A stretch of DNA of 34,905 bases, taken from Gymnopus androsaceus JB14 (Eukaryota > Basidiomycota > Agaricomycetes > Agaricales > Omphalotaceae). Location: positions 1 to 34,905 of the forward strand of contig ML769911.1 in the NCBI GenBank assembly GCA_009733575.1, written 5' to 3'. A program made the position numbers and the translations under genes. Each line of letters opens with the position of its first letter. Position 1 is the first letter of the stretch. The notes below the pieces were generated by a model. The model saw only the letters and a program-made list of their open reading frames with translations. It did no database searches and was not told the DNA's origin. Positions 20,768 to 29,355 of the stretch are shown here, in pieces.

Positions 20768-21907
20768 CATCAGCAAAACCTGTATTGACTAGGACCCTCT
20801 GGGAGTGCTCAAGAGGTGTTCAAAAAATTAACTCTATACATGACCTTGTATTTCAGCTTTAAAGTCACTCATAGGTTCCTCCCCCCTCCTACCTGCCATA
20901 TAGGGAAATGATTTTCCACAATAAGATGGTTTTTCAAGGTAGGTTGTCCCAAAAACTTCCTTGAAATATCTTACAAGCATATAGTGTCCATTCCACATTG
21001 CCATAGCATTAGTATGTATACAAATGCACACCTTTGAACTGTGCATCAGGTTATCTGGTGTCAGCAACTAGTTCCCCACAACACAAGGTACCAGGCATCA
21101 CAACTTCTGACTTAGGCAAAGAGATAAACAATGAGGACAAGAGAAGAAGATGATATTGAGAACTAGGAGGTATTGATGAGATTGAAGCTAAGGACTATGC
21201 TACAGCTACAACTACAATATATACTACTGTACAAGCCCTAGACCCAGTACCCTATGCCCTGTACATGTATGAAACTATGAAGTACAACAGTATCAATGTC
21301 TTTAAGTAATAAGTGATTGTACATGTGTATCCAGTACCAAAGGCAGCATCCTATCATGAGGTGTGATCAAAGTGATCAAAGGATGATTGTATGATCAAGG
21401 CCTATGATCAAGGATCAAATGATTATACAAGATTGTACATGTGTTGATGGACTATAAAGAAAGAAACATGAGTAAACAACACAGCTACGTGCCTAAACAA
21501 GTGCCAAGATATACAAAGACAAATAGAAGAAAAAGATGAGTAATAATGTCCATGTGGGAGATAAGATAAAGTGTTTGTAACATCTGGTGTGCACAAATTT
21601 TAGGCAAGTCACAATAAAATCCTCTGAAAAAGGAAATTCTCCTTGTATATAGATGCTTCCTTCCTCAAAGAGGTCAAAAAAATGGTAATTTGAATTCTCA
21701 AATCTGGTGCAAATGGCTGTATACCACTAAAAAATCTTTCAGATTTAAGGACCCTTTGGACCCCACCCCTCCCCCCCCCCCCCCTAAGGTCATATGGGTG
21801 CCTAAATTCTTGAACACCTCTTGGGAGCGCTGGCAAGTGCTTGCTGGCACTGACAAGTCCTCCCCAGTGCTCCCAAAGGATCAAAGTCAATACAGGTTTT
21901 GCTGATG
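20768..21907. mobile_element. 1.14-kb CATCAGC-family element
   Basis: Perfect 23-bp inverted ends CATCAGCAAAACCTGTATTG (then ACT) at 20768 and their reverse complement ending at 21907. Subterminal parts are also inverted (CTCAAGAGGTGTTC against GAACACCTCTTGGGAG). A long C run lies near 21763-21784. No coding frame of note. Confidence 0.8.
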
Positions 21908-22021
21908 CCTGTAATACTGTATAGTTCCAGATTTAAGTTCAGTAATGCATCATGCATGGTGTTGGACTGGGTATTTTTGATCTTTGTAACACATCACACT
22001 GGCCTCTGAACTTGAGATTTT

Positions 22022-22052
22022 TGGTGCTTATAAGGTAAATTTGGTGGCCAGC
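22022..22052. repeat. Small perfect hairpin
   Basis: GTGGCCAGC-AAA-GCTGGCCAC is a 9-bp stem with a 3-nt loop, set between two similar direct blocks (TTTTTGGTGCTTAT.. and TTTTTGATGCTTATTGG). Unassigned. Confidence 0.65.
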
Positions 22053-22479
22053 AAAGCTGGCCACTATAAATTGAACTGATCTCAGGTTTTTGATGCTTAT
22101 TGGAAATAAAAAAGAAGGACTGCAACGGATTTATTGAACGTTTGACCTCATGCGGGCCCAGAGGCAAACAAGTACTGTACATGTGTATCTACAAGTAGTA
22201 TTTATACTTACAAAATGTATATGTCATAACTATCACATATAGTAAGTGGATACTATGTGAATATATGCACTGATATTTCTGTGATATCAGAAAATCGTAA
22301 GTATGTTGTAATGTGGTTAAAATAGATTTTCTATAAAATCCAACAATGCTGCCTACCAGCAGCTGAACCATGAGCTCAATGGGTTTAAGCTGTAATGCAT
22401 AACATTTGCTGAACTTATTTTCAAAATATACAGTATATGTAAGAACTAGTACTTTAATTATACTAGTTTTACCACACTA

Positions 22480-22858
22480 CTTGGGGTGCGAAAAAGTAAC
22501 CGGATTTTTACTTACAGACTGTTACCTCAGTGAAATGCCATATTGTGCTGGGTCAAAGGTGTCCATTCAACACTTTGAGATGTCCTCTCCAACCTCTGTA
22601 CCAACACCAAGCCATTATATACATTCTACCTTGTAAAATTGCCCTCAACTTCTGAAAAACACCAAAGTTGGCTATTTTCCTGCCAAAATGAATCTGATAT
22701 AGAGAATAACACAGTGCAAACTGAGGCTCCAGGTGAGTATCAGGATAAAGTGGATTATACATGAGTCTGCCACAATAGTTTCAGGCTGACACAAAGCTGT
22801 GGGAGGTGCAATTATACAGGCCAAAAATAAAAATCCGGTTACTTTTTTGCACACCAAG
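22480..22858. mobile_element. TA-flanked MITE, CTTGG.GTGC ends (379 bp)
   Basis: Inverted ends CTTGGGGTGCGAAAAAGTAA and TTACTTTTTTGCACACCAAG extend to CCGG(A)TTTTTA. TA dinucleotides flank it at 22478-22479 and 22859-22860. The core AAAAGTAACCGG is shared with the 66-bp element at 26350. Confidence 0.85.
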
Positions 22859-23064
22859 TATTGTACTATGTGTACCATGAACATTCCAATATAATATTAT
22901 AATATTAACAGAACTGTCCAGCTCCAGTTCACCCAGGTTTAGCTGATGTTGAGTGATCCCCAAGAGAGAATGAACACTTACCTTGTGGATCACATCCAGT
23001 TTGTCAACTTGTGCCATTTCAGTTTTAGAGGAGGAAGAACCTAATGCTTTCTCAATACTTGCAG

Positions 23065-23099
23065 TATCTAATGCTGACATTCTTTTGGGTCTAAATATG
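23065..23099 (+). pseudogene. Remnant of 7TM exon 9
   Basis: TATCTAATGCTGACATTC.. up to CTAAATATG matches exon 9 of 7TM-2/3 (the 35-nt form, as in 7TM-3), preceded by ACTTGCAG like the ACTTGACAG acceptor. The following intron is interrupted by a transposon at the TA of 23102-23103 and resumes near 27776. CpGs have become TpG or CpA. Confidence 0.75.
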
Positions 23100-23823
23100 G
23101 TTAGGGTTGCCCATGGGTAATAGGGTATACCCCTGGGTATTTTTGCCCTGATCCATACCCCTACCCTCCAAACCCTTACCCACAATACCATGGGTTTTTA
23201 CTGCAGGGTTTTCACTCACAAGGGGCTAGAGAAAGGGGTAAAGGTCAAAAAACTTCAGAATTATTGTACATCAGCAAAACCTGGGTGAAGGTCATAGCAG
23301 CTATAGCAATCTATAGCAAGCCATAGCAGCCATAGTGCTAAGAAATGCTATGAGCTGCTATGAGATCACCGAGTACTTGAGCCAGCTGTCAACATTTTGA
23401 CAGCTGTCACTCTCTTCTGTCAATAATATATAGCATTGACAAGTCATCATAACTTCCCCAAGTTCTCTTCCTTCCCTCCCAAATTTCTTTTTTTTCTAAG
23501 TTGGTTCTGAGTTGCTTTGGCTTGGCATTCTTGGTGATTTTCATTCAAGCCTTCAACCTCAATATCTAATCAAGCATTGCATACTATACTGTAGCTTTAT
23601 CTATGCTATATACTAGTTATTATAGCTCTGTTTTGGTAAACTATCCTACTATGTACTACTAATCTGACAACATATATGATTTATTCTAATTATTTGGTCT
23701 TGCAAGTGAGAGAAACAATTCTGAGAATGTCACATATATGAATTGAAAGACTGACAGATGATGCAATGATGTGCGAAATCCATAGCAACCCATAGCAGCT
23801 CATAGCAGTCCATAGTGATCCAT

Positions 23824-25865
23824 TGATACGCCGATTTTTCGGCTAAGGCTAGAACTGCGCAGAACCAATAATCCTAGGTTCTGTTAGTAACCAAACACGG
23901 TCAATAAGAGAACTATAGTGAGCCCGAGCTGATAGTTAAAATCTACCGAGGACCTATTCTACCCAAGAGGTTGCAGAGTAACGGTACGCGCAATGGTACC
24001 ATACTTAACTTTGTGAATGCGCCTCGATCAAAGTCCTATGCGCGGTATGGTGTAGCGAGGCAAGCTTGTTGGATAACAAGTTGCTGACTGAGGCAGATAA
24101 ACGAGCCCACATACCAGTTATACTAGGCTAGGTCATCGAAGGATATACCCAAGGGATCGAAGTCTTAACGAGGCATCGCTTCCGCGATCAGCTCACCGAG
24201 GAGTCTAAACAACACTCAAGTTTATTAAACGAAGCAAGGTGGACTGAGATGGGGAAGTACCCTAACGGGTGCCCTCAAAGTTGACGCTCGCTGGAAAGCG
24301 CCCAGGCATATAGCCGCGGCAGTCCTCCAACGTGGCCACATGACCCACTTGCTGTAGCTACTTCTAGAGCACGGAAGGACCAAGGAGTATTTCTATCCGA
24401 GCCTCAGCGTTTTACCGAGATCCATATGCTACCAGGCATCTAGACTCGAGACCACGCGGAACTAGGGATAATAACCAGTCTCCCATTGGCAAGGAAAAAC
24501 ATAGAAATACTTCCGAGGGCTGTTCTGCTAAAGGAACTGGCGAGCCTTGTAAAAAGGCAAATGACTCGAGTCGATTCGGACCAAAATCCCAAAAGTCGAC
24601 CCAATCGAGGAAGACAAACGAACGAGGCAGGAAAACGTCGAGGCAAAACCATAGTATACACGCATATATGGACATTATTTATCTTTTCTATTTTACTTAC
24701 TCTGTTTCATCCTACAGTGCGTTGCATTGAAATCGGGAAGCCAGGATTTCTGACAACCTTGTTTGTTTATGCTTATCGGGGCACTGGCAGGTCGGCACCA
24801 ATTGAAATTTATAAATGACGCAAGTGATGTACAATATATGTATTGTGCCGAGCTGCCAGTGGGACCAAGTAAGCACACATAAACAAGGTCGCCAAAATCC
24901 TGGCTTCCCGTTTTCAATGCAACGCACTGTATCTCGCTCAGTTTCTCTCATTTTCCTATTTTCATATATCTCGCTCAGTATATAAGGGTAGCTATTCTAT
25001 CTCAGAATGACAAGTTAGACTTGATACCTGAAACGCAGTTCTATCTTAGGACCTGTAGTGATTTGTACACGCTCAGACGCGTCTGCATCGTCCTCTACAA
25101 CCTTTGAAACGGGTGGCCTTCTTGTAACCTCGATAATACTGAGGCTGTTCATTCTACTTCCCGGCTATTAAGTCGAGCATTCCTGGTTTTCATCTCGAAG
25201 AGAGGTCACATCAGTCTTAGGACCGCAGGTGGAGCCTAATGTGCACACCTCAATGAGCCCGTTGTTGATTAGGAAAGGTCTTGGACCCAACTGTCGGCTT
25301 GGTCTAGTTTTAGGGAGGAAGCTTCTCGGAGTGTTACCTAGCTTTACCAACAGATTCTACCCCTTGCCTGCTCTTCGCTGAGTGTGTTAAAAACGCCTAC
25401 TCGAGTGACTTGTGCGGCGGTCGTATAAGCTTGTTAGGTAACTCGCGGGAATCCCTGAGAGTTGGAGTATCATAGCGCAGCGACGTAAAGGCTCCCGAGA
25501 TACGCAAAGTCGTTTGTTGAGTCGGCGTACTTGGCCCGTGCTTTGGTGTTTCACCGCAGATACGCAAAGTCGTTTGTTGAGTCGGCGTACTTGACCCGTG
25601 CTTTGGTGTTTGCTTTCCCCTCGATCAGTTCAGCGCGTCGTCGTACGTTAGTTGGCTTTTCAAAACCTCCTTCCAAATATAAAACCTTGTTCATTGCGCA
25701 CTATCTGTGTCAACTGTCAAGTGCTTTTCTCTTCGAATCAATTAGTAGTCGAGGGAACCTTCAACAACCTCCTTCCTCGCATTAAATTAAACCTTTTGGA
25801 TTATATCTGATTGGGGTGATTGTTGTTTGGTTGGTTTTCATACCCAGCACAAAGCTAACTCATCA
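23824..25865 (+). mobile_element. LTR-2: solo LTR with CpGs retained (2.04 kb)
   Basis: Begins TGATACGCCGATTTTTCGGC and ends CTAACTCATCA, flanked by the direct 4-bp duplication CCAT (23820-23823, 25866-25869). After removing the MITE at 24715-24929 and its TA it is about 1.82 kb, matching LTR-1. TATA box TATATAAGG at 24979-24987; 60-bp tandem dimer at about 25498-25617. Being solo with its own target duplication, it is the product of LTR-LTR recombination. Its CpG content implies a younger age than LTR-1. Confidence 0.85.
24715..24929. mobile_element. TA-flanked MITE, CAGTGCGTTGCATTG ends (215 bp)
   Basis: Inverted repeats of about 90 bp begin CAGTGCGTTGCATTGAAA on both sides, so the element is almost a full hairpin. 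TA flanks at 24713-24714 and 24930-24931. LTR-1 shows the uninterrupted site (ACTTTATCTTGCTCAG). CAGT ends with TA duplication fit Tc1/mariner. Confidence 0.92.
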
Positions 25866-26349
25866 CCATAGCTCTGGATAGATGGGGACCTTGCTATGGA
25901 TGCTATGGGTGCTATGAGTGCTGGATAGCACTATCCAGTGCTGTCCAGTACACCCAGGTTTTGCTGATGTAAAATATAAGTAAAAGCTTAGATACAACAT
26001 ATTTACTACAATCAAGGCAGAAAATAGATTTTAAATTTTATAGGTATGGAAGGCTTGTACCCCTACCCTTACCCACCATACCCCTGCCCAAAATACCACT
26101 GTAACATTTAGGTCATGCATTATCCTCGAAAAAATCCAAATGCAATTTAAATTTTTTCTCAATTTTTTTTGTAGAGGTGGGCATGAATATGTACTCGAGT
26201 ATATTCGTCATTCGTGTCACAAATATTTACTTACAAAATCAACTATTTATACTCGGATAAATACTCCAGTATCTTCAGTTATAAACACTCGAGTAACGAA
26301 TATACACGAATACAAGTATTTCGGGACAAATACTCGAATATACTTGCTA

Positions 26350-26415
26350 CCCAGAAAAGTAACCGGAATTTTTTGTGCCGGGCTGGCTGGCAAAAAGTCT
26401 GGTTACTTTTCCAGG
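26350..26415. mobile_element. 66-bp hairpin MITE
   Basis: CCCAGAAAAGTAACCGGA and TCTGGTTACTTTTCCAGG are inverted ends of one very small element, flanked by TA (26348-26349, 26416-26417). It shares AAAAGTAACCGG with the 379-bp element at 22480. Confidence 0.82.
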
Positions 26416-26570
26416 TAGCCAGTATTCATTGAAAAAGTTATATTCAAAAAAAATTATAATTGACTTATGTACTTAGCTGTTTAAGTACATTTATGGATAA
26501 ATAAACTTAGTATAAGTTTTGGAACATTGTTTGGATAGGTACATGTATGGTTAGGTAAATGTAACAAAAT

Positions 26571-26673
26571 CCATATGGCTTAGTGGTTGTAAGTGGTTGT
26601 TGGCACCGACTCTGGATTAAGGTCAGGCCTTCCGACAATAGCTAACCAGCCGAGTTCAATTCCCGGACATGCC
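26571..26673 (+). other. tRNA-like sequence (decayed tRNA or SINE head)
   Basis: TGGCTTAGTGGTT fits a Pol III A box, and GAGTTCAATTCCCGG, within a partly paired T arm, fits a B box about 75 nt downstream. The 3' part ends CATGCCA, but the 5' acceptor strand does not pair with it and the anticodon stem has mismatches, so a working tRNA is unlikely. Probably tRNA-derived repeat sequence. Confidence 0.5.
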
Positions 26674-26929
26674 AAAATTGTATATATGTATTGTAGCCAT
26701 TTTGATACATATTGAGTACTAATAGTGTTATTTGTATGCCCAAGTCAAGTATTAGCTATCTACAAGTATTCGTGAATATTCACGATTAAATGACCATGAA
26801 TATTTGTGGTTCTGAAACAGATATTTCCACTCAAGTAAACATTCGTGTCACGAATATATTTGTCAAAAAATTACTCTATTCACGAATAACGAATACCAAA
26901 TATCTGTGAATATTTGCAAATATTCGCTA

Positions 26930-27647
26930 CTCATGGCCGCGGAAAGTAACGGTCCGCCTGTATTTTGTGTATATCTCATGAACGAATACATATTTTTACA
27001 TGAGGTATTTTGTAGATCTAAGGAATAGCTTACTCTCAACATTCTGAGACAAGTTTTGAAGTCATCCTATTAAATGTGCTCTCTATATCAGGCAATTTCT
27101 GTGTTTTGAAAAATATGTGAAAAAATAAGTTGTGAGATATTTTTTTTTGAGCTTTGCTGTGCCCACCATCAGAAAGAGGGACATTGAAAACCCCCCAGCA
27201 CATTTTATTTCATAAGATTTCGTCACGATTTGAGCTCGTTATGCTCAGACAAAAGCTGGCCAAAATGGCCAAAATCCGGCAAAATCCGGCAAAATGGGCC
27301 AAAATGGGCCAAATCTGCGCTCTTTCTGCCCTGCGTGCCCAGCTCAAATCGTGACGAAATCTTATGAAATAAAATGCGCTAGGGGGTTTTCAATGTCCCT
27401 CTTTCTGATGGTGGGCACAGCAAAGCTCAAAAAAAATTATCTCACAAGTTATTTTTTCACATATTTTTCAAAACACAGAAATTGCCTGATATAGACAGCA
27501 CATTTAATAGGATGACTTCAAAACCTATCTCAGAATGTTGAGAGTAAGCTATTCCTTAGATCTGCAAAAGACCTCATGTAAAAATATGTATTTGTTCATG
27601 AGATATACACAAAATACAGGCGGACCGTTACTTTCTGTGGCCATGAG
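26930..27647. mobile_element. 718-bp TA-flanked foldback element
   Basis: Two inverted arms of roughly 320 bp, nearly identical (start CTCATGGCC, then GAAAGTAACGGTCCGCCTGT; the right arm reads the reverse), with a short centre of GGCCAAAAT / CCGGCAAAAT tandem words (27258-27315). TA flanks at 26928-26929 and 27648-27649. Readthrough transcription would yield a long hairpin RNA. No coding function. Confidence 0.92.
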
Positions 27648-27775
27648 TATTCATGCCCATCTCTAATTATTCAGATTTCTTTTGTATTTTTTTTGGTCAA
27701 AATTTTCGGAATCAATGAACTCTCAATCGAAATGGTACAGTACCCATACCCATGACCAACACTAAATGTGCTCAG

Positions 27776-27903
27776 AAAAAATTTATATTCTCTTTGCCAC
27801 AGCTCATTTGCAATTTGCTTTGAAGTCTATCATTCATGCTTGGATGTTTTGGAATAATGGCAAGTTTGGCTTTCCTCCAGTTCATGTTGAGCAAAGTATC
27901 TAG
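27776..27903 (+). pseudogene. Remnant of 7TM intron 9 and exon 10
   Basis: TTTATATTCTCTTTGCC.. is the 3' part of the 7TM-2/3 intron 9, then exon 10 from 27826: SIIHAWMFWNNGKFGFP-like coding to TAG at 27901. An in-frame 12-bp loss lies in the VEVKV region. CGCGCTTGG has become CATGCTTGG. It continues the fragment at 23065-23099 across the transposon. Confidence 0.85.
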
Positions 27904-27975
27904 GGCAGAGGGTATTATCAATGGGGCTGGGCTTGAGCAGGGCCTAGGAGGGACTTTGTATGATATAGGTGAAGT

Positions 27976-28284
27976 CATTATACCATGGACATTGGGAAGA
28001 AGAATGCCAGAAAACAAGGCTGCTTGTAGCAATCACTGATTCACTATAATCACCTTTGGCTTCACTTGAACTGGAGTCATACCAATCCATATGATTCATG
28101 ACCAGCACACAGGTCAGTTAAACCCCACAGAACGCTGGGAATAAAATCTAGCAAGAGCAGGAACATGGGACTATGCACTCACTTGATGATGCTGTATGGA
28201 ATTGGAAAGCATTTAGACAGGCAGAGTTGTTGGCTTCGTTTGAATTTGTCGAAACCCTCACATGTACATGTGAGATAACCCTAA
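27976..28284 (-). pseudogene. BtaA 3' remnant in the decayed unit
   Basis: Matches part of BtaA exon 8 and part of exon 7 (PWYN region back to GF.KL region), with the exon 9 end deleted and the 7TM 3' flank joined directly. It carries the same junction to WBP2 as 8215-8945 but lacks the retroposon there (empty site around 28080-28100). Several CpGs have changed to TpG or CpA. Confidence 0.8.
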
Positions 28285-28389
28285 GCGGTCCTTCTCTTAA
28301 AAGTGCTCTGGTGGGTTGTCTACAAGAACATCACTGACCAAAGTTACAGTGCTCGATTGGGGATGTGTATATGCTGCTAAGGCAAAATT
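28285..28389 (-). pseudogene. WBP2 3' remnant
   Basis: About 100 bp matching the last exon of WBP2-2 (GGTTGTCTACA..GAACATCAC and CAAAGTTACAGTGCTCGATT on the plus strand). It is cut off at about 28389 next to the 788-bp element. Confidence 0.8.
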
Positions 28390-28431
28390 TAAAAAAAAAT
28401 TTAAAATGATGAATATTAACTTCAGTGCTTA

Positions 28432-29219
28432 CAGCGCTTTCCGTGTGTGGAAAACAAATTTTTTGAAAACTTGTGAGGTCATGTTTGGCTAAGGCTTTAG
28501 AACAAAAGACAACTTGTCTCGAAAGCCCCATTTTTGTATGTGGATTGTATAGAATTGTATAGAATTATTGGGGTAATACTTAGGGTGTGTTTATCTGTAT
28601 ACTAGATGATATACTGTCTACAAAGCCCAAACAAAGCCCATGATGCTAAATCATGGTTGAATCTAGCCATTGTCAGCTGAAGCTAGATGCAACATCAAGA
28701 GAAGTATTGCCTGGTGGATTGTTGTGATAGAAGGCTCTGATCATCTTGGGTGGGATTGATTCGGAGTCTCTCCAGAAGGCTGGGATTCATACAGATGAAC
28801 GAGTGGAGCAAGCATACAAAATCTTGGAACAGGTTAGTATTGAAAAACCAAGGGCTCAAGCAACATACCTTTATTCAGACACATATGTCTCCTTCCCAAT
28901 TCCTTCCTTCTTTCCCTTGATTTCCATGCCCACTGAGATGCTTTGAGAAACTTCAGATCTTCATCTTGTCATTGTTAGTTGCAATGTTGTTGGAGCCTGA
29001 GGTGCTGGAATGACCACTAAAATTAGCCATAATGCTCAATGATTGACACTAATATCTCTGGTACAATTTTGTGAATAGTTCTCATGTTCAGCAGCTTCGA
29101 AAGTCTATGCAACAAGAATAGTGGGTGAGAGCACATGCTAGGGTTGGCAAAGCCTTAGCCAAACACAACCTCACAAGTTTTCAAAAAATTCGTTTTCCAC
29201 GTAGTTACGGAAAGCGCTG
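28432..29219. mobile_element. TA-flanked element, CAGCGCTTTCCGT ends (788 bp)
   Basis: Inverted ends of about 70 bp: CAGCGCTTTCCGTGTGTGG at the left and ACGGAAAGCGCTG at the right, continuing through GGAAAACAAATTTTTTGAAAA and GGCTAAGGCTTT. TA flanks at 28430-28431 and 29220-29221. The inside has a short plus-strand open frame (28746-28946) with IDSESLQKAGIHTDERVEQA, perhaps a captured exon piece; I do not recognise it. Confidence 0.85.
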
Positions 29220-29355
29220 TAATCCAAGATTAATTTGAGCGGCGCTTTAAGTAGTAAGGGCCATACTATAGATATAAGTCAACTATTTATACTAGTGAAC
29301 CCAAAATATACAGAGTAGCCAATACTAATATAATACATACTTGGTGTCCGTCTAA

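Larger units (their letters stand above)
18653..22948. mobile_element. Probable CATCAGC-family element split by later insertions
   Basis: The left end CATTAGCAAAACCTGGGT at 18653 is followed by (C/T)ATAGCAGCCATAGC-type repeats, and a possible right end CACCCAGGTTTAGCTGATG lies at about 22930-22948. Between them sit LTR-1, the 1.14-kb element and a MITE. Removing LTR-1 makes 18653-20767 align with 23269-23560, including the AGCCA(A/G)CTGTCAAC .. TTTGACAGCTGTCA block. The right boundary is the uncertain part. Confidence 0.5.
23269..25969. mobile_element. CATCAGC-family element hosting LTR-2
   Basis: Perfect inverted ends CATCAGCAAAACCTGGGTG (23269) and CACCCAGGTTTTGCTGATG (to 25969). Next to the left end are runs of TATAGCA/CCATAGC words. 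Without LTR-2 it is about 650 bp. It is the best-preserved copy of this longer subfamily. Confidence 0.8.
26174..27663. mobile_element. TA-flanked element, GAGGTGGGCATGAATA ends
   Basis: Ends GAGGTGGGCATGAATA (26174) and TATTCATGCCCATCTC (to 27663), flanked by TA (26172-26173, 27664-27665). The interior (26190-26350 and 26755-26925) is packed with ACTCGAATA/TATTCGTGAATA words in both orientations. Two later MITEs (26350-26415, 26930-27647) and a tRNA-like sequence lie inside. Confidence 0.75.
23104..27762. mobile_element. Outermost TA-flanked element of the nest
   Basis: Ends GGGTTGCCCATGGGTA (23104) and TACCCATGACCAACAC (to 27762) are imperfect inverted repeats, each bordered by TA (23102-23103, 27763-27764), exactly where the 7TM intron is interrupted. 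Its own sequence is rich in TACCC words. It was enlarged by later insertions: 23269-25969 (with LTR-2 and a MITE inside) and 26174-27663 (with two MITEs inside). Confidence 0.7.
17012..29355. mobile_element. Nested transposon block
   Basis: About 12.3 kb with no intact gene, inserted between the two copies of the BtaA/7TM segment. It is AT-rich and, in 17.0-23.8 kb, strikingly poor in CpG. Open frames here are short and fall in repeats. Individual elements are listed separately; the parts between them (for example 18.33-18.65, 21.91-22.48 and 22.86-23.06 kb) show only low-complexity or unassigned sequence. Confidence 0.85.

Noticed and set aside
24412..24818. Overlapping open frames in LTR-2 as genes
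   Set aside because: They overlap in several frames inside an LTR, have no family similarity, and are destroyed in LTR-1.
18714..25865. LTR-1 and LTR-2 as the two ends of one full-length retrotransposon
   Set aside because: Each has its own flanking 4-bp duplication (GCAC/GTAC and CCAT/CCAT), each sits within a different host element, and the 3.3 kb between them has no gag or pol coding.
26571..26673. Functional tRNA gene
   Set aside because: The acceptor ends do not pair and the anticodon stem is poor.
17012..29355. CRISPR array or other regularly spaced repeat system
   Set aside because: Repeats here are inverted element ends and short tandem words without regular unique spacers; the genome is eukaryotic.
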